NCBI RefSeq assembly: GCF_900166595.1
Contig: NZ_LT745763.1
Span: forward strand, 715,315 to 779,314
Length of the DNA: 64,000 nucleotides
Source: Virgibacillus dokdonensis
GTDB lineage: Bacteria > Bacillota > Bacilli > Bacillales > Amphibacillaceae
Reading direction: 5' to 3'
Shown here piece after piece: positions 37,538 through 45,615 of the stretch. The notes beneath the pieces are model-generated. The model did no database searches. It was not told where the DNA came from and saw only the letters and a list, made by a program, of their open reading frames with translations. How positions within the stretch are numbered: position 1 is the stretch's first letter; each line of letters starts with the position of its first letter. The position numbers and the translations under genes are program-made.

Positions 37538-38908
37538 ATGGATACACAAGAAAAAGCACGCATTCAGACCGCTTTTCAAGAAAAAATGGATTATGATGAA
37601 CTAATGAATTGTACGCGTTGCGGATTTTGTTTACCAAGTTGTCCAACATATGTTGAAACAGGAAGAAATGAAGTCCATTCACCACGTGGGCGAATCGCTT
37701 TAATGAAAGGTTTGGTCGACGGGGTGATTGAACCTAGTGAAGAAGTGAAAGAATCTATTGACCTTTGTCTTGGCTGTAGAGCTTGTGAACCCGTGTGTCC
37801 TTCTGGTGTGAACTTTGGCAGATTATTAGAGCAAGCAAGGGATGCGATTTATCAAAGCAAAAATCCAACATTACCAGAAAAAGTAATGAAGGGGATCTTT
37901 TTAAAAAATATTTTCCCTCAACAAAATCGCATGATTGGGCTGACTGGTTTACTGAGCTTTTACCAACGTTCTGGTGCTCAAAAACTTGCACAAGCAACTG
38001 GCGTCATGAAACTTTTTCCTGAGACGATGCGCACCATGGAAAAAGTGCTTCCAGATGTTCCAAAGCGTTCTGCAATGAAACGACGCCCACATCACTTACA
38101 GCCACTCCACAGAAATCGTACCAAGAAGATAGCGTTTTTTTCTGGCTGTTTAATGGATACCATTTTTATGGAAACAAATGATGCTACCATGAAGCTATTG
38201 CAGTATGCAGGGTGCGAAATTGTTGTTCCTAAAATACAAGCTTGCTGTGGAGCATTACACGGACATAGTGGGGAAATGGATCATGCTCGAGAAATGGCAA
38301 AATGCAACATTGCTGCTTTTGAAGAAGCTGAAGTGGATTATATTATTACAAATGCGGGTGGATGCGGTGCCTTTTTAGTGGAATACGCTCATTTATTAAA
38401 AGATGATCCGCAATGGCATGAACGTGCAGAGCGCTTTTGTGCGAAAATCAAAGATATCACTCGGGTGTTAGTAGAACTTGAATTTCATAAACAGCCGTTG
38501 TCTTTACCGGAACAAGTCGTTACGTATCAAGATTCTTGCCATTTGAAGAACGGTCAAAAAACATTTATGGAACCAAGGCAATTGCTAGAGTCAATTTCCG
38601 GTGTTCAGTATGTAGAAATGAAAGATGCAAGTTGTTGCTGTGGTTCAGCAGGCATTTATAATATTGTTCAATCCGAAATGTCGATGCAAATCCTTGATTA
38701 TAAAATGGAACAAGCAAGGAATACGAATGCGAAAACGATTGTGACGACGAATCCAGGTTGTCTACTGCAAATGAAGCTAGGTATTGAAAGAGAAGGTTTG
38801 TCTAAGGAAATGAATGCCGTGCATATTGTCGATTTTTTACTGGAAGCATATGAAAGAGCAAATGATAAAGAAGCGACAAGCAAGCAAGTTGCAGCTTCAA
38901 AAGTATGA
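37538..38908 (+). CDS. glcF: Glycolate oxidase iron-sulfur subunit GlcF
   Basis: A 456-aa electron-transfer subunit. Two [4Fe-4S] motifs lie at the N-terminus (CTRCGFCLPSCP and CLGCRACEPVCP), and two CCG domains follow (QACCGALHGH near the middle and ASCCCGSAGIYN near the C-terminus). It passes electrons from GlcD to the respiratory chain at the membrane. It starts directly after the glcD stop with GGAGGTGG in glcD codons, so the two are coupled. The glyoxylate made can feed malate synthase G (9.2 kb). Confidence 0.93.
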   Translation: MDTQEKARIQTAFQEKMDYDELMNCTRCGFCLPSCPTYVETGRNEVHSPRGRIALMKGLVDGVIEPSEEVKESIDLCLGCRACEPVCPSGVNFGRLLEQARDAIYQSKNPTLPEKVMKGIFLKNIFPQQNRMIGLTGLLSFYQRSGAQKLAQATGVMKLFPETMRTMEKVLPDVPKRSAMKRRPHHLQPLHRNRTKKIAFFSGCLMDTIFMETNDATMKLLQYAGCEIVVPKIQACCGALHGHSGEMDHAREMAKCNIAAFEEAEVDYIITNAGGCGAFLVEYAHLLKDDPQWHERAERFCAKIKDITRVLVELEFHKQPLSLPEQVVTYQDSCHLKNGQKTFMEPRQLLESISGVQYVEMKDASCCCGSAGIYNIVQSEMSMQILDYKMEQARNTNAKTIVTTNPGCLLQMKLGIEREGLSKEMNAVHIVDFLLEAYERANDKEATSKQVAASKV

Positions 38909-38914
38909 AAGATT

Positions 38915-38946
38915 GGAGAGACCGCGGTTTTGTAGCGGTCTTTCCT
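38915..38946 (+). terminator. Terminator of glcDF
   Basis: AGACCGC / GCGGTCT stem (38919-38941) flanked by GGAG and TTTCC, then TTG. A repeat copy starts immediately after. Confidence 0.8.
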
Positions 38947-39135
38947 TGTACTACTAGGAAAGTATAAAAGTTTAAAGGTTTATAGTATAAGAAAACTACA
39001 GTTTCGTTATAAGACTTGACGGTAAACCTTTTTTTCTAATTCTTATGAAAGAATAAAATGTTTATGATTTATAGATAAGCAAAAAGACCGCATTTTCGCT
39101 ATAAAAATTTGATGATAAACCAAGTTATTCTAATA
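38947..39135 (+). repeat. Dispersed repeat, module A plus a second degenerate A
   Basis: The first copy is nearly complete: actaggaaagtataaaagtt, ggtttatagtataagaaaac, gttataagacttgacggtaa, then ttctaat. A second, decayed copy of the 3' half (cgctataaaaatttgatgat, aaccaagttattctaat) follows to 39135. Confidence 0.75.
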
Positions 39136-39149
39136 AGAAACGAAAATTG

Positions 39150-39178
39150 TTGACAAAATACCTAAGGGGGTATAAAAT
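39150..39178 (+). promoter_or_regulatory. Promoter with CstR-type operator upstream of cstR
   Basis: TTGACA (39150-39155), a 17-base spacer and TAAAAT (39173-39178). The spacer is filled by ATACCTAAGGGGGTAT (39158-39173), which fits the CstR operator pattern ATACC(C)-N-GGGTAT. The first gene starts about 350 bases further on, past a repeat copy. Confidence 0.75.
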
Positions 39179-39261
39179 GGGTTTGTAGCATGAAAATGAT
39201 GCACCAATGAGGATGGTCTCGTGGTCAACTTATTTTATATTATACAAAGAATGAAATCGTA

Positions 39262-39480
39262 GATTTGGAGAAAAGTCAAGTTTTCTATCATTATAGGAAA
39301 GTATAAAATCATCGCCCAGCAACGAGGCGACTTCACGATATTGCCCTAAGCTAAGTCATTATTGGTTCGTTGCTAAGAGGAAGGCCGACTAAAAACGGGC
39401 TAGCGCCCACGTCGGTATAACTCTGTTTTAGTGATGATTCCTAAATCTTTCGTTAATTTCGTAAAGATAGCAGTTTGAAC
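39262..39480 (+). repeat. Dispersed repeat, A fragments with module B
   Basis: An A tail (gtcaagttttctatc) and head (attataggaaagtataaaat) are followed by module B (cgcccagcaacgaggcgact, taagctaagtcattattggt, gactaaaaacgggctagcgc, ctctgttttagtgatgattc). It sits between the CstR-type promoter and cstR. Confidence 0.75.
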
Positions 39481-39525
39481 ATGAAGTGGATTTAGATATA
39501 ACTTTGAGGAAAGGAGTAGACGATC

Positions 39526-39780
39526 ATGAAATACGATGCAAAAGTAAAAAATCGTATGAAACGTATAGAAGGACAAGTAAAAGGTATTATTAAAATGATG
39601 GAAGAAGAAAAAGATTGTAAAGATGTCGTCATGCAGTTATCAGCTGTAAAGAGTGCCTTAGATAGAACTTCAGCACTTGTAGTTAGCAAAAATCTGGAGG
39701 CTTGTATTCGTCAAGCAGATGATGAAGATGCAGAACCTTTAATTAATGAAGCGGTCAATTTGCTTGTAAAGAGTAGATAA
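39526..39780 (+). CDS. cstR: CsoR-family persulfide-sensing repressor, CstR type
   Basis: An 84-aa all-helical repressor of the CsoR/RcnR family. C31 (EKDCKDVVMQ) and C60 (KNLEACIRQ) are present. The His of the copper-binding Cys-His-Cys set is replaced (VVSKNLEAC), so the protein resembles CstR, which senses sulfane sulfur by linking these cysteines, rather than copper-sensing CsoR. B. subtilis YrkD is the positional counterpart. Palindromic ATACC(C)-N-GGGTAT sites near its own promoter and that of the dioxygenase support the call. AGGAAAGGAG precedes ATG. Confidence 0.88.
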   Translation: MKYDAKVKNRMKRIEGQVKGIIKMMEEEKDCKDVVMQLSAVKSALDRTSALVVSKNLEACIRQADDEDAEPLINEAVNLLVKSR

Positions 39781-40025
39781 AGCATCTTTTTTGCACGATA
39801 GATTTGAGGCTGGTATAAAAAAATACGCTTATTTGGTAAAAGGATAGTTCTAAACAAAGAAAACCAGTTGGTCTAGTCATACTTGTTTGATCCATGTGTG
39901 TCTTAATATATTATTACTCACTCTTGATACTATGATGGATAACATGAAGAGCTATTAGAAAACAAAACCGATATATAAAAAATTTTTCGAAAATAATACC
40001 TATACCCCTATAAGGAGAGAGTGAT

Positions 40026-40385
40026 ATGGAAATAGTGCAATGGGTGCTCATTGCTATAGCAGTTGTGTTTATAGTTAGTAGGTTTATGCCGGTAAAAGGC
40101 GTGACACAAATGACTGTACAAGAAGTAAAAAACAAGTTGAAAGATAGAAAAGTACAATTTATTGATGTCCGTACCCCGCAAGAATATAAGGCAAATCATC
40201 AAAAACCATTTAAAAACATACCGTTACACGAGCTAATGAATCGTTGTAACGAATTAGATAAGCAAAAAGAAGTCGTCGTTATTTGTCAAAGCGGTATGCG
40301 TAGTATGCGTGCAGCAAAAATATTAAAAAAACAAGGATTTGGAAAAATAACTAACGTAAAAGGTGGCATGGGTGCCTGGATATAG
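40026..40385 (+). CDS. Membrane-anchored rhodanese-like sulfurtransferase
   Basis: A 119-aa protein: one N-terminal membrane helix (residues 3-20), a short linker, and a single rhodanese domain with FIDVRTPQEY and active-site C87 in VVICQSGMRSMRAAKIL. The anchor should hold the domain at the inner face of the membrane, ready to take sulfane sulfur from a membrane quinone oxidoreductase or low-molecular-weight persulfide (inference). ATACCCCTATAAGG lies shortly before the AGGAG site and may be a CstR half-site. First gene of the sulfurtransferase group. Confidence 0.9.
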   Translation: MEIVQWVLIAIAVVFIVSRFMPVKGVTQMTVQEVKNKLKDRKVQFIDVRTPQEYKANHQKPFKNIPLHELMNRCNELDKQKEVVVICQSGMRSMRAAKILKKQGFGKITNVKGGMGAWI

Positions 40386-40453
40386 GGGGAGAGTGCTGTT
40401 AGAGATAATAGGCGAATATCAACGTCTAAATATACTATACAAGGAGTCGTAGT

Positions 40454-40807
40454 ATGGCATTGTTGTTTATGAGTATAGTTGTTCTAATTCTATATTTTTC
40501 CTACCAAAGATATTTCCCTGTACGGGGAGTTAGTAGCTTAGATGAAGATGAATTATTTGTTAAAGATGATCAAACCGTTTTAGTTGATTTAAGAGATTAT
40601 AATAAATCTTATAAAGATGCGCTGGATCGAGCTTTATGTTTACCGTTAGCTTATTTAAATCGGCATTATCAAGACATTCCAAGCAACTCTGTTATTTTAG
40701 TTGCTTCAAATAGTGTAGAAAAAAATATTGCTGCTAGATTTTTATGCAACAAGGGGTATGCTGTCAAAGGCTACTATGTAAGAGACGAAAAAAGCTGCTC
40801 TGATTAG
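40454..40807 (+). CDS. Membrane-anchored rhodanese-like protein without catalytic cysteine
   Basis: A 117-aa protein with the same plan as its neighbour: an N-terminal membrane helix (residues 2-17), RYFPVRGVSSLDEDEL like RFMPVKGVTQMTVQEV, then a rhodanese fold with VLVDLRDYNKSYKDA. Where the active-site loop should read CxxGxRS it has VASNSVEKN, so it cannot carry persulfide there. Two other cysteines (near residues 62 and 97) remain. AAGGAG lies before ATG. It may be a regulatory or docking partner of the active copy, or a decaying duplicate. Confidence 0.8.
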   Translation: MALLFMSIVVLILYFSYQRYFPVRGVSSLDEDELFVKDDQTVLVDLRDYNKSYKDALDRALCLPLAYLNRHYQDIPSNSVILVASNSVEKNIAARFLCNKGYAVKGYYVRDEKSCSD

Positions 40808-40992
40808 TGAGTAGCTTCAAAGCGAAGGTGAAGCGCCGTATCATTTTACCGAGTAACATGGCAGATGAATTTATAGTTGACAAATCATTAGATAATAAAT
40901 ATTATTAACAATAGTGATTAAACAAGTCACCCATTTTTTTATAGTGAACAATACCCCTACGCCTATATATATAAAAAGAAAGGAGTTTATGG

Positions 40993-41472
40993 ATGGCTGA
41001 AAAAAAGAGGACGACAATTATTCTATTTAGTGGTGAATACGATAAAGCGATGGCTGCTTATATTATTGCTAATGGTGCTGCTGCCTATGATCATGAAGTA
41101 ACGATTTTCCACACATTTTGGGGGTTAAACGCACTACGCAAAGATAATCAAGCTCCTGTAAAAAAAGGCTTCTTGGAGAAAATGTTTGGAAAAATGATGC
41201 CGCGTGGTGCTGATAAAATGGGACTATCTAAGATGAATTATTTAGGAATGGGGCCAAAAATGATGAAGCAAGTCATGAAAAAGCATAATGCTATGCCACT
41301 TCCTGATTTAATTTCTATGGCGCAGGAGCAAGACATAAAACTACTTGCTTGTACGATGACAATGGATTTATTAGGTTTGCAAAAAGAGGAGTTGCTCGAC
41401 AATATTGAGTACGGTGGCGTAGGAGCATATGTCGGAGATTCCGAAGATGCAAATATAACCTTATTTATATAA
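40993..41472 (+). CDS. yrkE: DsrE/DrsE_2 family sulfur-carrier protein, YrkE-like
   Basis: A 159-aa DsrE-like protein with the long-form insert (residues about 45-95, rich in Met, Gly and Lys). The carrier cysteine lies in IKLLACTMTMDLLGL near residue 118. It corresponds to B. subtilis YrkE. DsrE proteins hand sulfane sulfur between TusA and rhodanese partners in the cytoplasm. AAAGGAG precedes ATG, and an ATACCCCTA half-site lies about 45 bases upstream. Confidence 0.88.
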   Translation: MAEKKRTTIILFSGEYDKAMAAYIIANGAAAYDHEVTIFHTFWGLNALRKDNQAPVKKGFLEKMFGKMMPRGADKMGLSKMNYLGMGPKMMKQVMKKHNAMPLPDLISMAQEQDIKLLACTMTMDLLGLQKEELLDNIEYGGVGAYVGDSEDANITLFI

Positions 41473-41498
41473 AACAAACAGCTCTTGGAGGGTGAAAA

Positions 41499-41798
41499 AT
41501 GAAGGAAATTACAACACAAGATTTGATAAAGAAGTATCAACAAGATCAACAAATAAAGATTATTGATGTTCGGGAAGATGATGAAGTAGCGCTAGGGAAG
41601 GCCCCTGGAGCACTCCACATCCCATTAGGAGACGTAGCAAATCGTGTCCAGGAATTAAACAAGGATGAACATTATTATGTCATTTGCCGTTCTGGTGGTA
41701 GAAGCGCCACTGCATGTAAAATTTTAGCAGAAAACAACATTGATTGTACAAACATAGCTGGAGGCATGCTTGCTTGGGATGAAGAAGTAGAAATATAG
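41499..41798 (+). CDS. Single-domain rhodanese
   Basis: A 99-aa soluble rhodanese with IIDVREDDEVALGKAPGALH and active-site C63 in YVICRSGGRSATACKIL. It is a complete small sulfurtransferase moving sulfur between thiosulfate or persulfides and thiol acceptors. It lies 26 bases after yrkE and 11 before the TusA-rhodanese gene, with TTGGAGGGTG as ribosome site. It is part of the sulfur operon. Confidence 0.92.
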   Translation: MKEITTQDLIKKYQQDQQIKIIDVREDDEVALGKAPGALHIPLGDVANRVQELNKDEHYYVICRSGGRSATACKILAENNIDCTNIAGGMLAWDEEVEI

Positions 41799-41809
41799 GA
41801 GGAATGAAG

Positions 41810-42382
41810 ATGAGTATTACTGCAAATGAAGTATTAGATGCCAAAGGGCTATCTTGCCCTATGCCAATTGTTAAAACGAAAAAAGCGATTAGCAATTTAA
41901 AGGCTGGAGAAGTTATTGAAGTGCAAGCTACAGATAAAGGTTCTACAGCGGATATAAAAGCTTGGTCTGAAAGCACAGGGCATCAATACATTGGCACGGT
42001 AGAAGAAGGAGACGTGTTGAAACATTACATCCGCGTAGCTAGTGAAGCGGAAAAGAAAGAAGAAACGAAGCATGATAACGTGGTTAATTTAAATGACTTA
42101 CAAAAGAAAGTAGAAGCAAAGGATACTATTTCTATCCTTGATGTGCGTGAGCCGGCAGAATTTGCCTTTGGTCATATACCTGGGGCAATCAATATTCCTT
42201 TAGATCAATTGGATACAAGACTAGAAGAATTAGATAAAGAAAGAGAATTATATGTTATATGCCGGACGGGAAGCCGTAGCGATTTAGCTTCGCAAAAGCT
42301 TACTGCTCATGGATTTAAGGATGTGATCAACGTTGTTCCAGGTATGACCAAGTGGGAAGGATCACTTGAAAAAAATAACTAA
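41810..42382 (+). CDS. yrkF: TusA-rhodanese fusion, YrkF-like
   Basis: A 190-aa two-domain sulfur carrier. Residues 1-75 are TusA with C16 in AKGLSCPMPIVKTKKAI; a charged linker follows; residues 90-190 are rhodanese with ILDVREPAEFAFGHIPGA and C150 in YVICRTGSRS. It matches B. subtilis YrkF and is related to S. aureus CstA. The fusion allows sulfur transfer between the two cysteines in one chain. I start at ATG 41810, six bases after AGGAGG; ATG 41804 abuts that site. Confidence 0.93.
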   Translation: MSITANEVLDAKGLSCPMPIVKTKKAISNLKAGEVIEVQATDKGSTADIKAWSESTGHQYIGTVEEGDVLKHYIRVASEAEKKEETKHDNVVNLNDLQKKVEAKDTISILDVREPAEFAFGHIPGAINIPLDQLDTRLEELDKERELYVICRTGSRSDLASQKLTAHGFKDVINVVPGMTKWEGSLEKNN

Positions 42383-42400
42383 ATATGGAGGAATAAAAAC

Positions 42401-42799
42401 ATGGCAAATACAAAAGTGGCAATTATTGCAGCAAATGGGGGACTGTTTGATGCATATAAAGTTTTCAATTTAGCAACAGCAGCTGCAGCATCGGATGCAG
42501 AAGTAGGCATTTTCTTTACATTTGAAGGATTAAATTTAATTCATAAGGAAGCTCATAAAAACCTTCCATTGCCAGAAGGAAAAGAGCATTTTGAGGAAGG
42601 CTTTAAACAAGCAAATGTACCATCCATTGCAGAATTATTAAGTATTGCGCAAGAAATGGATGTAAAAATACTAGCCTGTCAAATGACAATGGATGTAATG
42701 AACTTAGAAAAAGATCAGCTCGTTGATGGTATTGAAGTCGCTGGTGCAGCATCTTTTATTGAATATGCGAAAGATGCCAATATGACGCTAACATTCTAA
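42401..42799 (+). CDS. DsrE/F-like sulfur-carrier protein
   Basis: A 132-aa DsrE-type protein, shorter than the first because it lacks the central insert. The conserved cysteine is in VKILACQMTMDVMNL, near residue 95. Comparison with 40993-41472 shows the same fold ends (FTFEGLNLI / FHTFWGLNAL; DANMTLTF / DANITLFI), so the two are paralogues. TATGGAGG precedes ATG. It may exchange sulfur with the TusA proteins on each side. Confidence 0.88.
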   Translation: MANTKVAIIAANGGLFDAYKVFNLATAAAASDAEVGIFFTFEGLNLIHKEAHKNLPLPEGKEHFEEGFKQANVPSIAELLSIAQEMDVKILACQMTMDVMNLEKDQLVDGIEVAGAASFIEYAKDANMTLTF

Positions 42800-42925
42800 A
42801 CTAGGAAATAAACGAGTGAGTTACTTTATTCTAAATGGTAGATTATATTAGATAAATGTATTTAAAATCAGGGATATCCCTGTTTGACGCAGATATACAG
42901 TCAAATTTAAAGGAGGATTTTATTT

Positions 42926-43153
42926 ATGGAAGCAGCAAAAGTATTAGACGCAAAAGGGTTAGCATGCCCAATGCCAGTAGTAAGAACAAAGAAGGCGATC
43001 GAAGAAATAAATGCAGGAGAGATTTTAGAGGTGCATACAACAGATAAAGGTTCAAAAAGTGATTTAACGGCGTGGGCTAAGTCTGGTGGGCATGAATTAG
43101 TAAAAGAAGCCGAAGAAGGCGATGTATTTAAGTTTTGGATTAAAAAGGCTTAA
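42926..43153 (+). CDS. yrkI: TusA-like sulfur carrier, YrkI-like
   Basis: A 75-aa TusA protein with the persulfide cysteine C14 in AKGLACPMPVVRTKKAI. It is close to the N-terminal domain of the fusion encoded two genes upstream and corresponds to B. subtilis YrkI. AAAGGAGG precedes ATG. A hairpin follows at 43161-43184, so expression of the downstream SulP gene may be reduced or separately set. Confidence 0.93.
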   Translation: MEAAKVLDAKGLACPMPVVRTKKAIEEINAGEILEVHTTDKGSKSDLTAWAKSGGHELVKEAEEGDVFKFWIKKA

Positions 43154-43160
43154 TAACATT

Positions 43161-43184
43161 TCTCGGGGGCACTTTCCCCCGAGA
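43161..43184 (+). terminator. GC-rich hairpin between tusA and sulP
   Basis: TCTCGGGGG / CCCCCGAGA, a 9-bp stem with a 6-base loop. No T tract follows, so it may act as a partial terminator or an RNA-stability element inside the operon. Confidence 0.5.
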
Positions 43185-43309
43185 CTAGAAAACGATCTGA
43201 ACGTTTCCTAATAATGTAATAAGTGAATTGGAGGTGGCTCCATTGGGATGCAAGGCGCAAAATCCATGAAAAGCGTCTGTACCCGATTCAGCAGGAAGGG
43301 GTTTTTAAA

Positions 43310-44992
43310 TTGTGGAAAAAACTAGTTCCAGCGTTTGATTGGTTGCCAAATTATAATCGTAGTGATTTCAGTGGTGACTTATCAGCCGGATTAATTGTAG
43401 CCATTATGCTAATCCCACAAGGTATGGCTTATGCCATGTTAGCTGGTTTAGACCCAGTTATCGGACTATATGCTTCAACAATTCCTTTAATTATCTATGC
43501 GCTTTTTGGTACATCAAGACAGTTAGCAGTAGGTCCAGTAGCAATGGTGTCTTTACTTGTTCTAAGTGGTGTTTCAACATTAGCCGAACCCGGATCATCG
43601 GAGTATGTTTCGCTCGTTCTTTTACTCATGCTAATGGTAGGATTGATTCAATTATTATTAGGGGTTCTTAAGCTAGGATTCTTAGTTAACTTTCTGTCGC
43701 ATGCTGTCATTAGTGGCTTTACTTCAGCAGCAGCGATCATTATCGGTTTGAGTCAATTAAAGGACCTAACTGGTGTTACGTATGAATCTGGAAAAAGTGA
43801 AGTGTTTTTGCTTATCTTAGAATCTGTAAAACGAATATCCGAAATTAACCCAATTACATTAACGATTGGTATTGGTAGTATTGTTTTGTTAATTCTATTT
43901 AAAAAATATGTAAAAAAGATACCTGGCCCTATTGTAGTGGTTACACTAAGCATCTTAGCAGTGTATGTTTTCAATTTATATGAAGATGGTGTATCGATTG
44001 TAGGGCAAGTTCCTAAAGGACTGCCAGCATTGTCTTTCCCAACATTTACGATGGATTCCATCGTTGCTTTGCTACCAATAGCGTTTACCATTACCTTTGT
44101 TGGCTTTATGGAATCTATTGCTATGGCAAAGGCTATCGCAGCTAAAGAAAAGTATAAAGTAAATGCAAATCAGGAATTAATAGGCTTAGGTTTGGCAAAT
44201 GTTGGAGGTTCCTTTTTCTCTGCTTATCCTGTAACAGGTGGTTTTTCTAGATCAGCGGTCAATTACCAAGCAGGTGCAAGAACGCCGTTAGCTTCAATTA
44301 TTACGGCAGTGCTCATTATGCTAACATTACTTTTTTTCACAGATTTATTTTATTATCTTCCAAAGGCTGTGTTGGCGGCAATTATTATGGTAGCTGTCTA
44401 TAGTTTGATCGATTTTCATGAAGCTAAAAAACTATTTAAACTTAACAATGCAGACGGTTGGACTTGGATACTAACATTTTTGGCAACATTAGTGCTCGGA
44501 ATTCAAACAGGTATTTTAATCGGTATTGTATTTTCACTGCTTGTCTATGTTAGTAAAAATGCTTATCCACATATTGCGGAATTAGGCTTTGTGGAAAGTC
44601 GTGGTGTGTATAAAAACAAGCAACGTTATCCTGATGCAATGGATGATCCAGAGGTAATCATCTTTCGTGTAGATGCTGATCTGTTCTTCGCTAATATGTC
44701 ATTTGTTGAAGATAAATTGTGTAATCGGTTAGCAGAAAAACCAGATACAAAGTATGTTATTATGGATTTTTCCGGAGTGAATTCGATGGATGCTGTTTCC
44801 ATTCATTCATTGGAGGAAATGATGCAGACTTGTAATCAGCATACGCAATTTTTATTTGCGGGTATTAAAGGGCCTGTCATGGATGTATTAGAAAAAGCAA
44901 GCTGGGATAAAAAATACCATCAGATGATTCACTATATTACTATTGAAGAAGCAGTAAAATCATTGAAAAATAGGGTGAAGAACGATGGATGA
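43310..44992 (+). CDS. SulP family anion transporter with STAS domain
   Basis: A 560-aa transporter: about 12 membrane segments with the SulP signature (GLIVAIMLIPQGMAYAMLAG near residue 24, PVTGGFSRSAVN) and a C-terminal STAS domain (VIMDFSGVNSMDAVSIHSL). I prefer TTG 43310, eight bases after AGGAAGGGG, because homologues start near there; GTG 43223 has no ribosome site. SulP proteins carry sulfate, bicarbonate or other anions. The 8-base overlap with a carbonic anhydrase gene favours bicarbonate, while the sulfur cluster favours sulfate, sulfite or thiosulfate. The substrate is left open. Confidence 0.9.
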   Translation: MWKKLVPAFDWLPNYNRSDFSGDLSAGLIVAIMLIPQGMAYAMLAGLDPVIGLYASTIPLIIYALFGTSRQLAVGPVAMVSLLVLSGVSTLAEPGSSEYVSLVLLLMLMVGLIQLLLGVLKLGFLVNFLSHAVISGFTSAAAIIIGLSQLKDLTGVTYESGKSEVFLLILESVKRISEINPITLTIGIGSIVLLILFKKYVKKIPGPIVVVTLSILAVYVFNLYEDGVSIVGQVPKGLPALSFPTFTMDSIVALLPIAFTITFVGFMESIAMAKAIAAKEKYKVNANQELIGLGLANVGGSFFSAYPVTGGFSRSAVNYQAGARTPLASIITAVLIMLTLLFFTDLFYYLPKAVLAAIIMVAVYSLIDFHEAKKLFKLNNADGWTWILTFLATLVLGIQTGILIGIVFSLLVYVSKNAYPHIAELGFVESRGVYKNKQRYPDAMDDPEVIIFRVDADLFFANMSFVEDKLCNRLAEKPDTKYVIMDFSGVNSMDAVSIHSLEEMMQTCNQHTQFLFAGIKGPVMDVLEKASWDKKYHQMIHYITIEEAVKSLKNRVKNDG

Positions 44993-45536
44993 ACAACATA
45001 TCATTCAAAGTAATCAAGATTTTGTTAAAAAAACGCAATTGGAAGACCCGGATCTTTTCAATCAGTTACAACAAGGGCAACACCCTGATTTCTTCGTATT
45101 AGCATGTAGTGATTCTCGAGTTAGTCCATCAGTCATTTCGCAAATGAAGCTTGGCAATATGTTTGTCCACCGAAATATTGCTAACCAAGTAGCGAAAGAG
45201 GATGCAAGTTTTTCAGCGAGTCTTTATTATGCCTTGGTCCATCTTAAAGTGAAGCATATTATTATAAAGGGGCATACAGAATGTGGTGGTATTCACGCTG
45301 CTTGGAGTGGTAACAATGAAGAAGAATTAGCACCATGGATTGCTAACATCCGCAGTAATTTACCAGATTCAAGTTCTAACAAAGAAGTCTCCATGGATGA
45401 GCTAACGAAAACCAATATCATGAAACAGGTAGAGCATATAAAAGATCATCCTATCTACAAAGCATATGGAGAAGGAGTAAGCGTAAGTGGATTATTGTTC
45501 CATCTTGACAGTGGAAAATTAGAAAAAATCGTCTAA
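44985..45536 (+). CDS. Beta-class carbonic anhydrase
   Basis: A 183-aa zinc enzyme interconverting CO2 and bicarbonate. The zinc ligands and active-site pair are complete: C41, D43 and R45 in ACSDSRVSP, and H97 and C100 in KGHTECGGIHAAW. Its ATG overlaps the SulP stop by 8 bases, so the two are translated together, and similar SulP-carbonic anhydrase pairs and fusions are known. It is the last gene before the dioxygenase unit. Confidence 0.94.
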   Translation: MDEQHIIQSNQDFVKKTQLEDPDLFNQLQQGQHPDFFVLACSDSRVSPSVISQMKLGNMFVHRNIANQVAKEDASFSASLYYALVHLKVKHIIIKGHTECGGIHAAWSGNNEEELAPWIANIRSNLPDSSSNKEVSMDELTKTNIMKQVEHIKDHPIYKAYGEGVSVSGLLFHLDSGKLEKIV

Positions 45537-45547
45537 GTTTTAAGTGG

Positions 45548-45590
45548 TTGACAATGTGGATATATTATTCTATAATACCTCATAGGGTAT
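45548..45590 (+). promoter_or_regulatory. Promoter with overlapping CstR-type operator
   Basis: TTGACA (45548-45553), 17 bases, TATAAT (45571-45576): a perfect consensus promoter. ATACCTCATAGGGTAT (45575-45590) overlaps the -10 and start region, the expected place for repression by CstR. Confidence 0.85.
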
Positions 45591-45615
45591 AATGAAGAGA
45601 AGTTATTTTTTTGGC

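Noticed and set aside
39526..39780. Copper-sensing CsoR
   Set aside because: The histidine of the Cys-His-Cys copper site is absent and the neighbours are sulfur-transfer genes, not copper ATPases.
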